Assembly: GCF_000331305.1 (NCBI RefSeq)
Contig: NZ_KB217478.1
Location: forward strand, 302,779 to 366,778
Source: Calothrix sp. PCC 7103
GTDB taxonomy: Bacteria; Cyanobacteriota; Cyanobacteriia; Cyanobacteriales; Nostocaceae
Length of the DNA stretch: 64,000 bases
Direction: 5' to 3'
In this document: positions 32,739-41,993 of the stretch, in pieces
Position numbering within the stretch: the stretch's first letter is position 1
How the letters are laid out: each line of letters starts with the position of its first letter
The notes under the pieces: generated by a model
Databases searched by the model: none
What the model saw: the letters and a program-made list of their open reading frames with translations, nothing else
What the model was told of the DNA's origin: nothing
Translations under genes and position numbers: made by a program

Positions 32739-34014
32739 AACATGGTTTAGCAATGACGACACCATAAGCATCGCTGGGTAAATATTGTTCAGCTGCCTGC
32801 ATTAAATGCGTAGAAGTTTGTGCTTGAATACGACCTGGATACTCGAAAGCTGGTTCTAAGGCGCCTACAAGTGATTGATAATAGCCGTATAAACCTGCTC
32901 TGTCGCTAGGAGATTCGTTAGCGAAAACAAATCGCTTGGCAACCTGAGAACTAATACGCTCAAGTTCTGAAACACTGACTTTGCTGGTAGAAACTGCTTG
33001 AATATGTTGAACTATCGCATTTTCTACTGCTTTTATATTTTCTACTGGACATTGTGCTGATATATAAAATATCCCCTGATGCTGAAAATTCATATTGCTG
33101 GTGCCGATGTGCGATACTAACCCTTTATCTTCTCGTAGGTCGCGCACTAACCTAGATGTACGTCCATGTCCTAAAATCGCTGCTAGTACATCTAATGCGT
33201 ATGTGTCGTTCAAATCTTTTAATCCAGGCACTCGCCACATTAATGCTATACGCGCTTGCTGTAAAGTTTCATCTATATATGTAGTGCGAACTATTTTTTT
33301 AAATGGCGTTTCGGAATAACTTACTGTTTGTTGTTGATTATCAACTGGCTGTTTACTATTACCAAATCCTAATACTACAGTATCAATTAACTCTTCGACG
33401 GGTAAATTCCCTACAACTACTGCCGTCATTGACTTTGGTTGATACCAGTGTGTGTGAAAATCTCGCATTTGCTGCGGTTGTATTTGAGATATTATGGCTT
33501 GTGGTCCCAATACCTGACGACGATATGGTGATTTTTCAAAGGACATTTCCATCATTCGTCCAAACATCCGGCGCCGAGGATTATCTTCACTGCGACGTAT
33601 TTCTTCTAAAACTACTAACCGTTCACGCTCAAATGCATCATCGGGTATTAATGGATTTAATACCACATCCATTTGTAGTGGCGCCAGTTCGGCAAAATCT
33701 TTAGGAGCGCAAGTAAGGTAATAATGCGTATAGTCTTGACTTGTAGCAGCATTGGTAACGGCGCCTCGTTGCTCTATTCTTCGTTCAAATTCACCACTCT
33801 GCAATCGCTTGGTTCCTTTAAATATCATATGCTCAAGGAAATGAGCCATCCCATTGATTGCATCAGGTTCTAAATAACTACCGACATTCAACCATAAGTT
33901 TAAATTTATAGCATCAATGGGCATTTGCTCCGCGATAACAGTCAAACCATTAGCTAGGTGATGTACTTCGGGCGCATTGAGACGAGGTAGTCTCGCTAGG
34001 GTTGAGGAGGTCAT
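32737..34014 (-). CDS. M16-family zinc metallopeptidase (processing-peptidase like)
   Basis: 425 aa. Inverzincin motif His58-Phe-Leu-Glu61-His62 (HFLEH) followed by RRIEQRGAVTNAATSQDYTHYY, the usual third ligand region, then the C-terminal half with NFQHQGIFYISAQCP and PSDRAGLYGYYQSL. Active residues are present in this subunit, so it is probably the catalytic member of an M16 pair. No signal peptide, hence cytosolic or membrane-associated. Family members degrade or mature short peptides. No second M16 gene is adjacent in the window. Confidence 0.88.
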   Translation of the reverse strand: MTSSTLARLPRLNAPEVHHLANGLTVIAEQMPIDAINLNLWLNVGSYLEPDAINGMAHFLEHMIFKGTKRLQSGEFERRIEQRGAVTNAATSQDYTHYYLTCAPKDFAELAPLQMDVVLNPLIPDDAFERERLVVLEEIRRSEDNPRRRMFGRMMEMSFEKSPYRRQVLGPQAIISQIQPQQMRDFHTHWYQPKSMTAVVVGNLPVEELIDTVVLGFGNSKQPVDNQQQTVSYSETPFKKIVRTTYIDETLQQARIALMWRVPGLKDLNDTYALDVLAAILGHGRTSRLVRDLREDKGLVSHIGTSNMNFQHQGIFYISAQCPVENIKAVENAIVQHIQAVSTSKVSVSELERISSQVAKRFVFANESPSDRAGLYGYYQSLVGALEPAFEYPGRIQAQTSTHLMQAAEQYLPSDAYGVVIAKPC

Positions 34015-34164
34015 TGGGTGTTTTCGCTTTTGTTCTCTATTAGTCTATTCTACTTACAGACTTTATATTTAAACATTTCACGAAAAGATATAATTTAATT
34101 ACTAGATAATAAACGTGAATGTAAGAATGGTAAATACACCCAGTTTCTGGGACTAAGCTTAAAT

Positions 34165-35406
34165 TTATTCCCCAGAATAATTCATTTGCATCTCTTCTAA
34201 TTTCTCAATCGATGGATAAAGGTTCTCTTTTATGTTAGAATTATCCAATATCGGTTTTAACTCATTTTGAACCTCAAATTCAGCGTTAGTACTTGTTGGT
34301 GCTTTACTGGTGCTTGCTTTCTTGGCGTTTGGTATAATTAATGCCTTTTTAAAACTGACGTTATTTGCCTGGATTGCTTTATTATCTAACTGTAAAATTT
34401 TTTTCTCCCAAGTAGCAATTTGCTGATTTGCTTCATTGTATAAAGGACGCTCTTTACCTATTAGTTTTGCTTCATTGACTGCCATTTTTAGAGATATCTC
34501 ATCATTCTTAGAAGCTAGCTTTTTCGCTTCCTCTAAATATGTACTATCTTCTAAAACGGCAATTTTCTTTTCTGTCTCCGTCATTAACTTACGTGCGTCT
34601 TTGACATATGGCTCAGAAATTACCATACTTGCTTCTACTAGTGCAGAACGCATATCGTCTAGTTTTCCTGAGTTGGCAAGCTTGCGGGCTATATTTAATT
34701 GAGATGATTCGTCGCTTTTATCATCATACACAATATTATCACTATTATCTGTCTGCAATTTTTCAGATGCTGATTTTTTCTCGATGTCTCCTTTCTCACG
34801 GTCTTCACGGGCGCCTTGAATGTGACGTACTAATTCATAATATTTTGTACTCGCCCAGTATTCATTCTCTAATGTCTGCAACTGTTTCGCTTTGTTAAGA
34901 GCTGCATACCAGTTTTTTGAGTCATCATCAATTTCTGCTAGGGCCGCAGTATGTATACCTTCCGCTTGCGACCATATCGACCGCCAAGTTTTTATTTGCT
35001 CACTAGCTGTTTGAGAAGCAAAATGATTATCGGGTATTATGAGCGCTAGTTCTACGGCTTTGTTTATATCTCCTTCGTTAAATGCTTTTTGACTTAGATG
35101 CATTATTGAGTGTGACCAGCGTTCTATCAAGTTATCTGCGTTGGAACGTAAGGGGTTGTCTTGGGGTATTGTGTTCACTAATCGAATTGATGAAGATAAT
35201 TTCGCGGGGTCTTGCTCGTCAACTGTTGTTGTTGCACAATATATAACTGCGGATGCGGTGTCTAAGAGGGTTTCGGAGACACAGTTGTTTTCTTGTGGGG
35301 ACTTTGCGAGAAAAACAACAGCGCCTGCTCCTAGACCTCCTGTTGCTAGGAGGATACCTAATATCCAATGCCACCATCTTGTAAATGGTAAATATCGAAT
35401 GTTCAT
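34165..35406 (-). CDS. single-pass membrane protein with long helical (coiled-coil) domain
   Basis: 413 aa. One hydrophobic helix (residues about 13-33, WWHWILGILLATGGLGAGAVVFL) anchors it; the rest (40-413) is helical and charge-rich with repeating A/E/K patterns (ARKLANSGKLDDMRSALVEA, AKKLASKNDEISLKMAVNEA) that look like TPR-like or coiled-coil repeats. Two Cys (NNCVSE, IYCATTT) flank a short segment after the membrane helix. No family is assigned. Function unknown; structural role at the envelope is a guess. Confidence 0.6.
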   Translation of the reverse strand: MNIRYLPFTRWWHWILGILLATGGLGAGAVVFLAKSPQENNCVSETLLDTASAVIYCATTTVDEQDPAKLSSSIRLVNTIPQDNPLRSNADNLIERWSHSIMHLSQKAFNEGDINKAVELALIIPDNHFASQTASEQIKTWRSIWSQAEGIHTAALAEIDDDSKNWYAALNKAKQLQTLENEYWASTKYYELVRHIQGAREDREKGDIEKKSASEKLQTDNSDNIVYDDKSDESSQLNIARKLANSGKLDDMRSALVEASMVISEPYVKDARKLMTETEKKIAVLEDSTYLEEAKKLASKNDEISLKMAVNEAKLIGKERPLYNEANQQIATWEKKILQLDNKAIQANNVSFKKALIIPNAKKASTSKAPTSTNAEFEVQNELKPILDNSNIKENLYPSIEKLEEMQMNYSGE

Positions 35407-35912
35407 ACTTCACGCTCTACTGTGATTCTATAGTGTCTATTTAGTATTCCCGATAACTAAGCGAAAATCACTATAACTTAGCTCTTTTTTTTACAGGGAC
35501 GGGAAAAAGACCTTTTTGCCATAGAGACCACGGGAGTTCACAGAGGAAGAAAAACCACAAAGGTCACAAAGAAAAGATTAGGAAGAGAGAACACACCAAA
35601 ACTAATACTATATGCCATTAATTTTGAAGAGTTGGATAAACGAACCGCAAATTACCCTGCATAATGCTAAGAAAAAAAATAAGAGATAAGAAGTCCCCAA
35701 AACTTTTGATATGAATCACTAAGCTATTTGGGTTAATCACTGTCATAAGTCTTGTTTTAATGTAGCTTTTTTTAATTGAATATAATAAGTGTTCTACATT
35801 TATACATAGATATAATTTTTACAATTACACGCGCGTGTAGAGACGTTACTCTACATATAAACGATATGCGTTAGACTGAATAGCATTGTCACGTTAAGAT
35901 GGCTTTGTTATC
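35407..35912. other. intergenic with dispersed repeats
   Basis: Contains a CACAAAGGTCACAAAG stretch (35552-35570), a GTAGAGACG hairpin at 35836-35855 and AT-rich sequence. No open frame longer than shadow size with a ribosome site was seen. Confidence 0.45.
35836..35855. repeat. hairpin TGTAGAG-ACGTTA-CTCTACA
   Basis: A perfect 7-bp stem of the same group as the palindrome at 24494-24513 and the stretch at 43478-43499. Confidence 0.5.
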
Positions 35913-37466
35913 ATGGCTCGTCGTTGGTTTAACATCTCAGGTCCCTGTAGACCTGATAAGCACTATACATCATCGCCTACTATTCGGTTGCCTTCCCTGG
36001 AGCGGTTATTTCGACAGGAGAGCTATTTTGTTCTCCACGCACCGCGTCAAACGGGTAAAACGACAGCAATGATAGCGTTAGCCAAACAAATAACAGAAAA
36101 CGGACAATATTGTGCTGTTACTCTATCAGTAGAAGTAGGAAATGCTTTTAATAATGACATAGGAGGCGCCGAATCAGCAATTCTTGATACATGGCATGAT
36201 AATATAATAGACAGATTACCATCCGAATTGCACCCCCCAAATTGGGTAGAGGGGGCGCCTGGGCAGAGAATTCGAGCTAATCTTAGACTTTGGGCGCAAA
36301 AGTGTCCACGACCGATAATATTATTTATAGATGAAATAGATTCTTTAGAAAACGAAGTATTAATTTCTATTTTGCGACAATTGCGTGATGGTTATACCAA
36401 TCGTCCTAAAAACTTTCCTTCATCTATAGGATTGATTGGGATGCGAGATGTACGAGATTATAAAGTGGCTTCTGGTGGTAGTGATAGGTTAAATACAGCA
36501 AGTCCGTTTAATATCAAAGACCGTTCGCTAACAATGAGAGATTTTAATGCGGCTGAGGTTGTAGAATTATACCAACAGCATACGGAAGATACAGGACAAG
36601 TTTTTGCTCCTGAAGCTGCTCAACTAGCTTTTGATGTAACTCAAGGACAACCTTGGTTAACAAATTCACTCGCGAAAGAAATTGTTGAAGAATTAGTTAC
36701 AGACACAAAAGTTGCTATTACAGTAGAACATATTAATCAAGCTAAAGAAATACTTATTGCGCGTAAAGATACTCATCTTGACTCTCTTGCAAATCGACTT
36801 ACTGAAACAAGAATTCAAGCTATAATTGAACCAATGTTGGCAGGGTTAGAATTAGGAAATGTACCAGCAGATGATATTCAATTTGTGATAGATTTAGGAT
36901 TATGTAAAATGAGTCCGCAAGGTGGGTTAGTAATTGCTAATCCAATTTATCGTGAGGTGTTACCTCGAGTATTAACAATAACACCAATGGCAAGTTTGCC
37001 GACTATTGCACCAACTTGGTTAAACCCTGAAGGAGAAATAGATGTTAATGTTTTATTAGATGCTTTTATAGACTTCTGGCGCCAGCATGGAGAACCCTTA
37101 CTTGGTACAACATCATACCATGAAATAGCACCCCACTTAGTATTAATGTCATATTTACATCGCGTAGTAAATGGTGGTGGAACTTTAGAGCGCGAATATG
37201 CAATTGGCTCTGGTCGTATGGATTTATGTTTAAAATATAAAAAGGTAACTTTAGGAATTGAGGTTAAAGTTTGGCGAGATAAAATTAAAGACCCAGAGGA
37301 ACAAGGGTTAAAACAGTTAGAAGCTTATTTAGAAAGAATAAAAGCAGATTACGGTTGGTTATTTGTTTTTGATAGACGTAAAAAGGCGGCTTCTTTTATT
37401 GAACGCTTGCAAACTAAAACTGTAACAACAAAAAAGGGACGTTCTATAGTTATTATACGAGCTTAA
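35913..37466 (+). CDS. AAA-like ATPase with C-terminal PD-(D/E)XK nuclease domain
   Basis: 517 aa. ATPase core: Walker A APRQTGKTTAM (about residues 43-53), Walker B ILFIDEIDSL, then sensor-like GLIGMRDVRDYK and a winged-helix-like part (about 270-350). The C-terminal 100 residues contain GSGRMDLCLKYKKVTLGIEV followed by KVW, i.e. the D..ExK nuclease core. Such ATPase-nuclease proteins are widespread in archaea and cyanobacteria, and a conflict or mobile role has been proposed for relatives. The nuclease core residues are intact. Confidence 0.75.
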   Translation: MARRWFNISGPCRPDKHYTSSPTIRLPSLERLFRQESYFVLHAPRQTGKTTAMIALAKQITENGQYCAVTLSVEVGNAFNNDIGGAESAILDTWHDNIIDRLPSELHPPNWVEGAPGQRIRANLRLWAQKCPRPIILFIDEIDSLENEVLISILRQLRDGYTNRPKNFPSSIGLIGMRDVRDYKVASGGSDRLNTASPFNIKDRSLTMRDFNAAEVVELYQQHTEDTGQVFAPEAAQLAFDVTQGQPWLTNSLAKEIVEELVTDTKVAITVEHINQAKEILIARKDTHLDSLANRLTETRIQAIIEPMLAGLELGNVPADDIQFVIDLGLCKMSPQGGLVIANPIYREVLPRVLTITPMASLPTIAPTWLNPEGEIDVNVLLDAFIDFWRQHGEPLLGTTSYHEIAPHLVLMSYLHRVVNGGGTLEREYAIGSGRMDLCLKYKKVTLGIEVKVWRDKIKDPEEQGLKQLEAYLERIKADYGWLFVFDRRKKAASFIERLQTKTVTTKKGRSIVIIRA

Positions 37467-37574
37467 TATATATTGATATTTTTCTCTTGTAACGGCGCCA
37501 GAATATGAAAAATTAGACATACTCTTACTGGTTTGCAACGCGCGGTTATAATTATCATTTAAGTTCTACATCAA

Positions 37575-38240
37575 TTGGGATACGCTGATATAAATGAATG
37601 GAGTTCACTTTTACCTAGAGCGCCAAATTTAGAATTGCTGGGAGCGGAGAAATACGGACATAATTTGAATCGGACTCACTCAACTAGTGTTTCAGATATT
37701 ACAACAGTCCAACCAAAAGTACATATAGAGCAACCTGTCCAACTGGCGCCGAAAAACAAAAAGCCCAACAAACAAAAACCGCCAAAAGAAGAGCGCAGAA
37801 TGCAGGGAGATCACGTCTTTAATGACTTTATATGGGACACCCAAGATATTGGCGGCAATCTTCCTTTCCATTCAGGAGTGGGTATAGAAAGCCAATATAG
37901 GAAACAGAAAGTTGATTACAGCGAAAATGGCTTAGATAATGCTGCAACCTATGGAAATAATAAGAAAGAAGCAGACAATGCTTTTAAAAAGCTTACAGAT
38001 AACAAAGCAAAGCACAAAGTCAGACCTGGAGATAAAAAACATCCTGATTATAAAAACGCAATGACAAGTTTAAACAATATGCAAGAAAGCGCGATAGATC
38101 AAGGTGCCTACGACCAAACTAAAAACAACAAAGTCGTTGATCAAACAAATAAATATCGGCAAGGTCTTCCAACAATGAATGACCGCTTAATTGACCAGTA
38201 TATTTTGTCTGAACAATACAAACGAGACAAAATTGCATAG
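37575..38240 (+). CDS. orphan Lys/Asn-rich protein, possibly a lost effector tail
   Basis: 221 aa, hydrophilic and without a recognised domain. A basic linker (LAPKNKKPNKQKPPKEERR, about residues 58-76) precedes a globular-looking part with GDHVFNDFIWDTQDIGG, AATYGNNKKEADNAFKKLTD and DQYILSEQYKRDK. The start is a TTG with no ribosome site and an upstream in-frame stop is close, so this may be the C-terminal end of a larger protein whose N-terminus is lost. A linker-then-compact-domain build is typical of secreted effector C-termini, but no catalytic motif was found. Confidence 0.4.
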   Translation: MGYADINEWSSLLPRAPNLELLGAEKYGHNLNRTHSTSVSDITTVQPKVHIEQPVQLAPKNKKPNKQKPPKEERRMQGDHVFNDFIWDTQDIGGNLPFHSGVGIESQYRKQKVDYSENGLDNAATYGNNKKEADNAFKKLTDNKAKHKVRPGDKKHPDYKNAMTSLNNMQESAIDQGAYDQTKNNKVVDQTNKYRQGLPTMNDRLIDQYILSEQYKRDKIA

Positions 38241-38328
38241 GGAATAAAAGCCCAAAACAAAGCTAAAAAATAATTTAATAACATCCTGTATGTGGCGCAA
38301 ATACATCTATATTAAACGGGAGTTCGAG

Positions 38329-38353
38329 TTGTTGGGGTCAAAATCCCCAACAA
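38329..38353. terminator. hairpin TTGTTGGGG..CCCCAACAA
   Basis: A perfect 9-bp stem with a 7-base loop between two convergent genes. A bidirectional terminator is likely. Confidence 0.6.
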
Positions 38354-38388
38354 TAAGCAGTATGCACCCTGTTAAGAGTTCCCTCTTT

Positions 38389-39396
38389 TTAATTTCTTAC
38401 TCTTTTTCGTAGCTGATTAATTATAATTCCAGCAAGACTTATCCCAAAAAGCCCAAAATTCGGCGCCGATTCAGGAACTCGTTCGCTAATTACCGTCACA
38501 TTGGGGTCAGTAGCATCACCCGTAAAATATATATAGTTGAAAGCGTCTTTATCATCCAGAATCGAAGCGCGCAAAAACAACCCGCTCCAACGAGCTAAAG
38601 TTTCAATTGCTACATCTTGAGGAATTATAGGTGTGTTTCTATCAGGAGATGGTCCAGATGGATTATTGGTATTCGTGATGCCATAATGATTGGCGCCTGT
38701 CAAACTTATTAATGTTTTTGGAGGATTCTGTATATTATCGTAAGTTCCATCAGTAACAAAGGGTGGTATCACACCATCAAGCGTTCCTTTTAATAAAGCA
38801 ACAGGTATCGAATTATTAATTGGAATATACTCAACAGGTAAAACGTTTGGAGTCCGTGCTAAACCTGTAGCATAAAAGGCGCCTGCTGCAACTTCATCAG
38901 GTAAGCTGAAGGGCGTTGAACAGAAACGAGGCAAACAAGCATCCGCAATTGCCGACAATCCAACACTTCCCCCAAAGGAATGTCCTAGCAATCCAACTTT
39001 TTTAGTATTAACAACACCCGCAACAGGTGAATTAGGATTCGAGTTTTCTGTTCGCATTTGTGCGAGAACAGCGTTAAAAAGTGAGGTTTCAGCAAAAAGT
39101 CCTGTGCCTAATGGTGGCAGCGCGCGCTCGTTATTCGGTACAACTACAACAAACCCGTAACCAGCAACTGTACTAGCATAATTTGAGTAATTTGATTTAT
39201 CTACATTGGCACCTTGTAATAGCAGTGCAACAGGAAATGAGTAATCACCAGTGTTTAAATCAGATGGGTTAGGGAAATAAATATCAGCGGCGCCGTTGCT
39301 TGTAGTTATACTTGTCGTATAACTTGTAACATCAGTGAATAATGGAGGAGCGTTAAACGTCGCAGCGGCTGTTTTATTCATGTTCAACACAACCAA
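38389..39396 (-). CDS. alpha/beta hydrolase with PEP-CTERM-like anchor, start unclear
   Basis: 335 aa. Alpha/beta hydrolase core of the chlorophyllase/dienelactone-hydrolase type: VALLLQGANVDKSNY, GYGFVVVVPNNERA, the nucleophile elbow GLLGHSFGGSVG (Ser in GHSFGG) and LKGTLDGVIPP with a late Asp and NHYGIT His. The end VPESAPNFGLFGISLAGIII then QLRKRVRN mimics the PEP-CTERM sorting tail (VPEP..hydrophobic..RKR), so it is likely exported and anchored. In frame, the codons before the first usable start read GRAKLKALSVVATFSLVVLN, a clear signal peptide, but no start codon precedes them; the true start may be lost. Confidence 0.65.
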   Translation of the reverse strand: MVVLNMNKTAAATFNAPPLFTDVTSYTTSITTSNGAADIYFPNPSDLNTGDYSFPVALLLQGANVDKSNYSNYASTVAGYGFVVVVPNNERALPPLGTGLFAETSLFNAVLAQMRTENSNPNSPVAGVVNTKKVGLLGHSFGGSVGLSAIADACLPRFCSTPFSLPDEVAAGAFYATGLARTPNVLPVEYIPINNSIPVALLKGTLDGVIPPFVTDGTYDNIQNPPKTLISLTGANHYGITNTNNPSGPSPDRNTPIIPQDVAIETLARWSGLFLRASILDDKDAFNYIYFTGDATDPNVTVISERVPESAPNFGLFGISLAGIIINQLRKRVRN

Positions 39397-39931
39397 TGAA
39401 AACGTTGCAACAACTGATAAAGCTTTAAGTTTGGCTCTTCCGTAGGTGTTATGCTGAACTTAAAACTAAAAATCAGAAATTTCCTTTCAAACCAAGGCTT
39501 TCAGGCAGTTATAGTCTAGATTGCACACAAAAGGGAGAACGTTAAGACTAATGGCTACTATCTTTGTCCAGTAAAGGTTTCAAGCTTATTTTTAGACGTG
39601 TTTAGCATAACAAGTAAGGAAGAACCTTAAGTTTTAACATATTCACACTCCTTCCACACTTACACATTTATTCTCATTCTTATATTGATTATTTTTCTTT
39701 TAATACAAAATAGACGAGTTGAATGTAAAACTTGGTGCCTGAATCAGTAACACCTTATATAAAAGTAATAATTTTAACCGTATTCAAAATTCCATACTTA
39801 TAAACTAAATGCTGCTATCTGGGAAAGGCGCTTTTTGCAAATCTGCAACAACTTCTATCACCTTTTAGGCGCCGCTCACATGGTCGCAATAAATGTAAAC
39901 GTAAACGCAGTTTTCACTCTCGGTCACAAGA
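39397..39931. other. intergenic, signal-peptide codons and AT-rich sequence
   Basis: The first 80 bases hold the in-frame signal-peptide codons of the hydrolase. The rest is AT-rich with no supportable gene. The left flank of the IS630 element carries a frame that matches the end of the interrupted gene (see the IS entries). Confidence 0.4.
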
Positions 39932-39933
39932 TA

Positions 39934-41016
39934 AGTAGTTACGCAAAATCGATTATATATTCTTCTCCAAAATTCTTTAAGATGTATTCTACTGACTCAA
40001 CCAACCTCTCCCAACTCTCATAAGCATCTATTTCTAGCCAATAATATTTAATAAAACGCCACAAAGATTCAATGATATTCAATTCGGGGGAGTATGTGGG
40101 TAGGAAAAATAAGGTTAATCCTTTTTCTTTCCATTCTTCTAGTTTATCAAGTAGCGCATGACTAGTATGAATTGAAGAATTATCAACTACTAATACAGTC
40201 TTTTTCTCAAGAGTTTCACAAAATTTATCAATACATGCTATTACAACATCACTATTAATGCTGCGTTCAAATAAATAAACCTCTAAATCGTTTCTTCTAT
40301 TTAAAAAGCCTAAAGCATTTAAACGCTTACTTCTCTGAGTTTTTACAATAATAGTTTCTCCTTTTTCTTGCCATGCATATGGAACATAAGAAGTTAAGCA
40401 AAACCCTGTTTCATCAACATATCTTAAATCAATTTCTCCTCTATCGTCTTGTTTTCTTAATTCTTCTAATTCTTCCTTTTTTTGCTTGTATACTGACTCT
40501 TCTGGCTCTCCTGCCACGCCTCTTTTAATGCGGCGCCATGTAACATCAAAAAACTCTAAAACTCGCTTAATTGTATCATTACTAACATCAATTCCCCATT
40601 CATCTCTAATTTTCATTCTTACAATATGTAAATTTCTTGAATTTTCAAGCGACCAGTGTTTAACCTGCTCTTTTTGTTCATCATCTAATTTTGACTTTCT
40701 TCCTCTTCCCTTTTTGTCGTATAACCCAGCTAGTACATAATTATCCCAATCATCAAACCAGTTAGTAATCGTTAGACGACTGACATTAAAAATTTTAGTT
40801 AAGTCGGTTATTTTATATCCATCATGACTTAATTTTATACACTGCGCTCTCTGCCGTACTTGATGATATTTACTGTATTTATAAATTCTTTCTAAAATTT
40901 TGATGGTTTCTTGACTTAATCCTTTGATAAAACGCATGTTCGCACCCCTTTCTTGACGTTTTAGTTTTCTAGTCATAGTTTATCATGAAATGCATAAATA
41001 TTTTTGCGTACCTACT
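39934..41016 (-). mobile_element. IS630-family insertion sequence
   Basis: Terminal inverted repeats AGTAGTTACGCAAAA (left) and TTTTGCGTACCTACT (right) differ at one position. They are flanked by TA on both sides (39932-39933 and 41017-41018), the known IS630 target duplication. It contains one transposase gene on the minus strand and has inserted near the 3' end of a small ORF. The element looks intact and recent. Confidence 0.88.
39939..40937 (-). CDS. IS630 transposase
   Basis: 332 aa. N-terminal helix-turn-helix (ITDLTKIFNVSRLTITNWFDDW), and a DDE catalytic core: YVDETGF (first Asp), VLVVDNSSIHTS (second Asp), and LPTYSPELNIIESLW (Glu). It should cut and rejoin at TA. The ATG at 40937 is chosen because AAAGGGGTG lies upstream; an ATG 13 codons earlier is less likely. 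The last five codons and stop lie in the left terminal repeat. All catalytic residues are present. Confidence 0.92.
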   Translation of the reverse strand: MRFIKGLSQETIKILERIYKYSKYHQVRQRAQCIKLSHDGYKITDLTKIFNVSRLTITNWFDDWDNYVLAGLYDKKGRGRKSKLDDEQKEQVKHWSLENSRNLHIVRMKIRDEWGIDVSNDTIKRVLEFFDVTWRRIKRGVAGEPEESVYKQKKEELEELRKQDDRGEIDLRYVDETGFCLTSYVPYAWQEKGETIIVKTQRSKRLNALGFLNRRNDLEVYLFERSINSDVVIACIDKFCETLEKKTVLVVDNSSIHTSHALLDKLEEWKEKGLTLFFLPTYSPELNIIESLWRFIKYYWLEIDAYESWERLVESVEYILKNFGEEYIIDFA

Positions 41017-41247
41017 TATAGATTCAAATCGAGGTGTATTAGTTTTTGTAAAAGGGGTGTTAGCAACTAAATACAAATCTCCTTTAGAAGAACGCACCCA
41101 ACCAGTAGCTTCCGCAATTTTCATAGGATAGCGCGAAGAATCTATGTTTATTTTGCCTGGTGCATAATGAAAAAAATCTTGCCGAATCAAGCTATCATCT
41201 CTTCTAACTGAACTCAAAACTTTCAAATTGTAACTTGAAGTAGTCAT
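40974..41247 (-). pseudogene. tail of hemagglutinin-like small ORF, 3' end replaced by IS630
   Basis: The frame from an ATG with AAAAGGT upstream reads MTTSSYNLKVLSSVRRDDSL, later MKIAEATGWVRSSKGDLYLV and NTPRFESI, then enters the IS right repeat and gains 15 foreign residues. EATGWVRSSKGDLYLVA is the closing motif of cyanobacterial two-partner-secretion exoproteins. If the IS and one TA are removed, the frame continues SCDRE and stops, so only about five codons were lost. Confidence 0.5.
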
Positions 41248-41374
41248 TATATGTACCTTTTTAACAATCATTAAGTCAATGTGATACAAGATTGATTATT
41301 CTTGGTACATATTATAACTATATGGCACTTCAAACTTCTGTATTAAACGCGCTTTGTGTCTTATCAACGCACAA

Positions 41375-41407
41375 GTATGTAGAATGAGCAATGCCCACCC
41401 TACATAC
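41375..41407. repeat. hairpin GTATGTAG..GCA-ATGCCC..CTACATAC
   Basis: Arms pair at 13 of 16 positions. GGGCA-type hairpin, 47 bases after the end of the RiPP-like gene; it may end that transcript. Confidence 0.45.
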
Positions 41408-41453
41408 TTAAAGATTCTTCAACAACTATTTAAATTTTCTATATCTAAATTCA

Positions 41454-41588
41454 TTAACCGCATACCCAGCATCCTAGAGGATTACCTGTTGGACAAGGGG
41501 TTACTTTTATACATCCCTTGGGTGTAATGTCAGGTTTTAAACTTTCTTGTAAAACTTCCTGTACTTGTTCGCTATTAACTCCAAACAC
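41454..41588 (-). CDS. Cys-rich RiPP-precursor-like peptide
   Basis: 44 aa: a helical, acidic leader (MFGVNSEQVQEVLQESLKPD) followed by GCIKVTPCPTGNPLGCWVCG with four Cys, two Thr, and three Pro. The leader/core contrast, the Gly-Cys junction and the Cys-rich end resemble lanthipeptide-type or other RiPP precursors. GTG at 41588 is chosen because GGAGG is 5 bases upstream; an ATG at 41600 would add four residues and put that site inside the coding part. No LanM, radical-SAM or protease gene is adjacent, so the modifying enzyme would lie elsewhere or be lost. Confidence 0.5.
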   Translation of the reverse strand: MFGVNSEQVQEVLQESLKPDITPKGCIKVTPCPTGNPLGCWVCG

Positions 41589-41600
41589 AGTAGCCTCCAT

Positions 41601-41993
41601 TAATTATTTTACTTTTACGGAGTGACCATTATTACCTTCACTTTAAACTGTTTTAGATGGAAGGGTGCATAATAATTTGACAAATAACAGTAGGTGGTTA
41701 GGTGTTATGAAACATTTATAAATTTCCACAACCAGGTTCCTTTTTTTTAAACTGGTGAGCAGCTATTATAAGCTAATGAGGAGCAAACTCAATAGTTTTA
41801 TAAACTGAGAAAACAAGAAAATAATGGAACAAAATTTATATATCCACCCATACATCATACATTATCTATTGCAGATACATTAATGCCAAAAAACTGAAAA
41901 TAATTCTTAATTAATTTCAGGACTTGGAGCATATAAATCTCAAAAATAATTTTATGTAAGCATTCTATATAAAAATTAGATTCCGAACATTGC
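41601..41993. other. intergenic region upstream of the RiPP-like peptide
   Basis: About 390 bases of AT-rich sequence. Short frames only; no repeat family was recognised. Confidence 0.35.
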
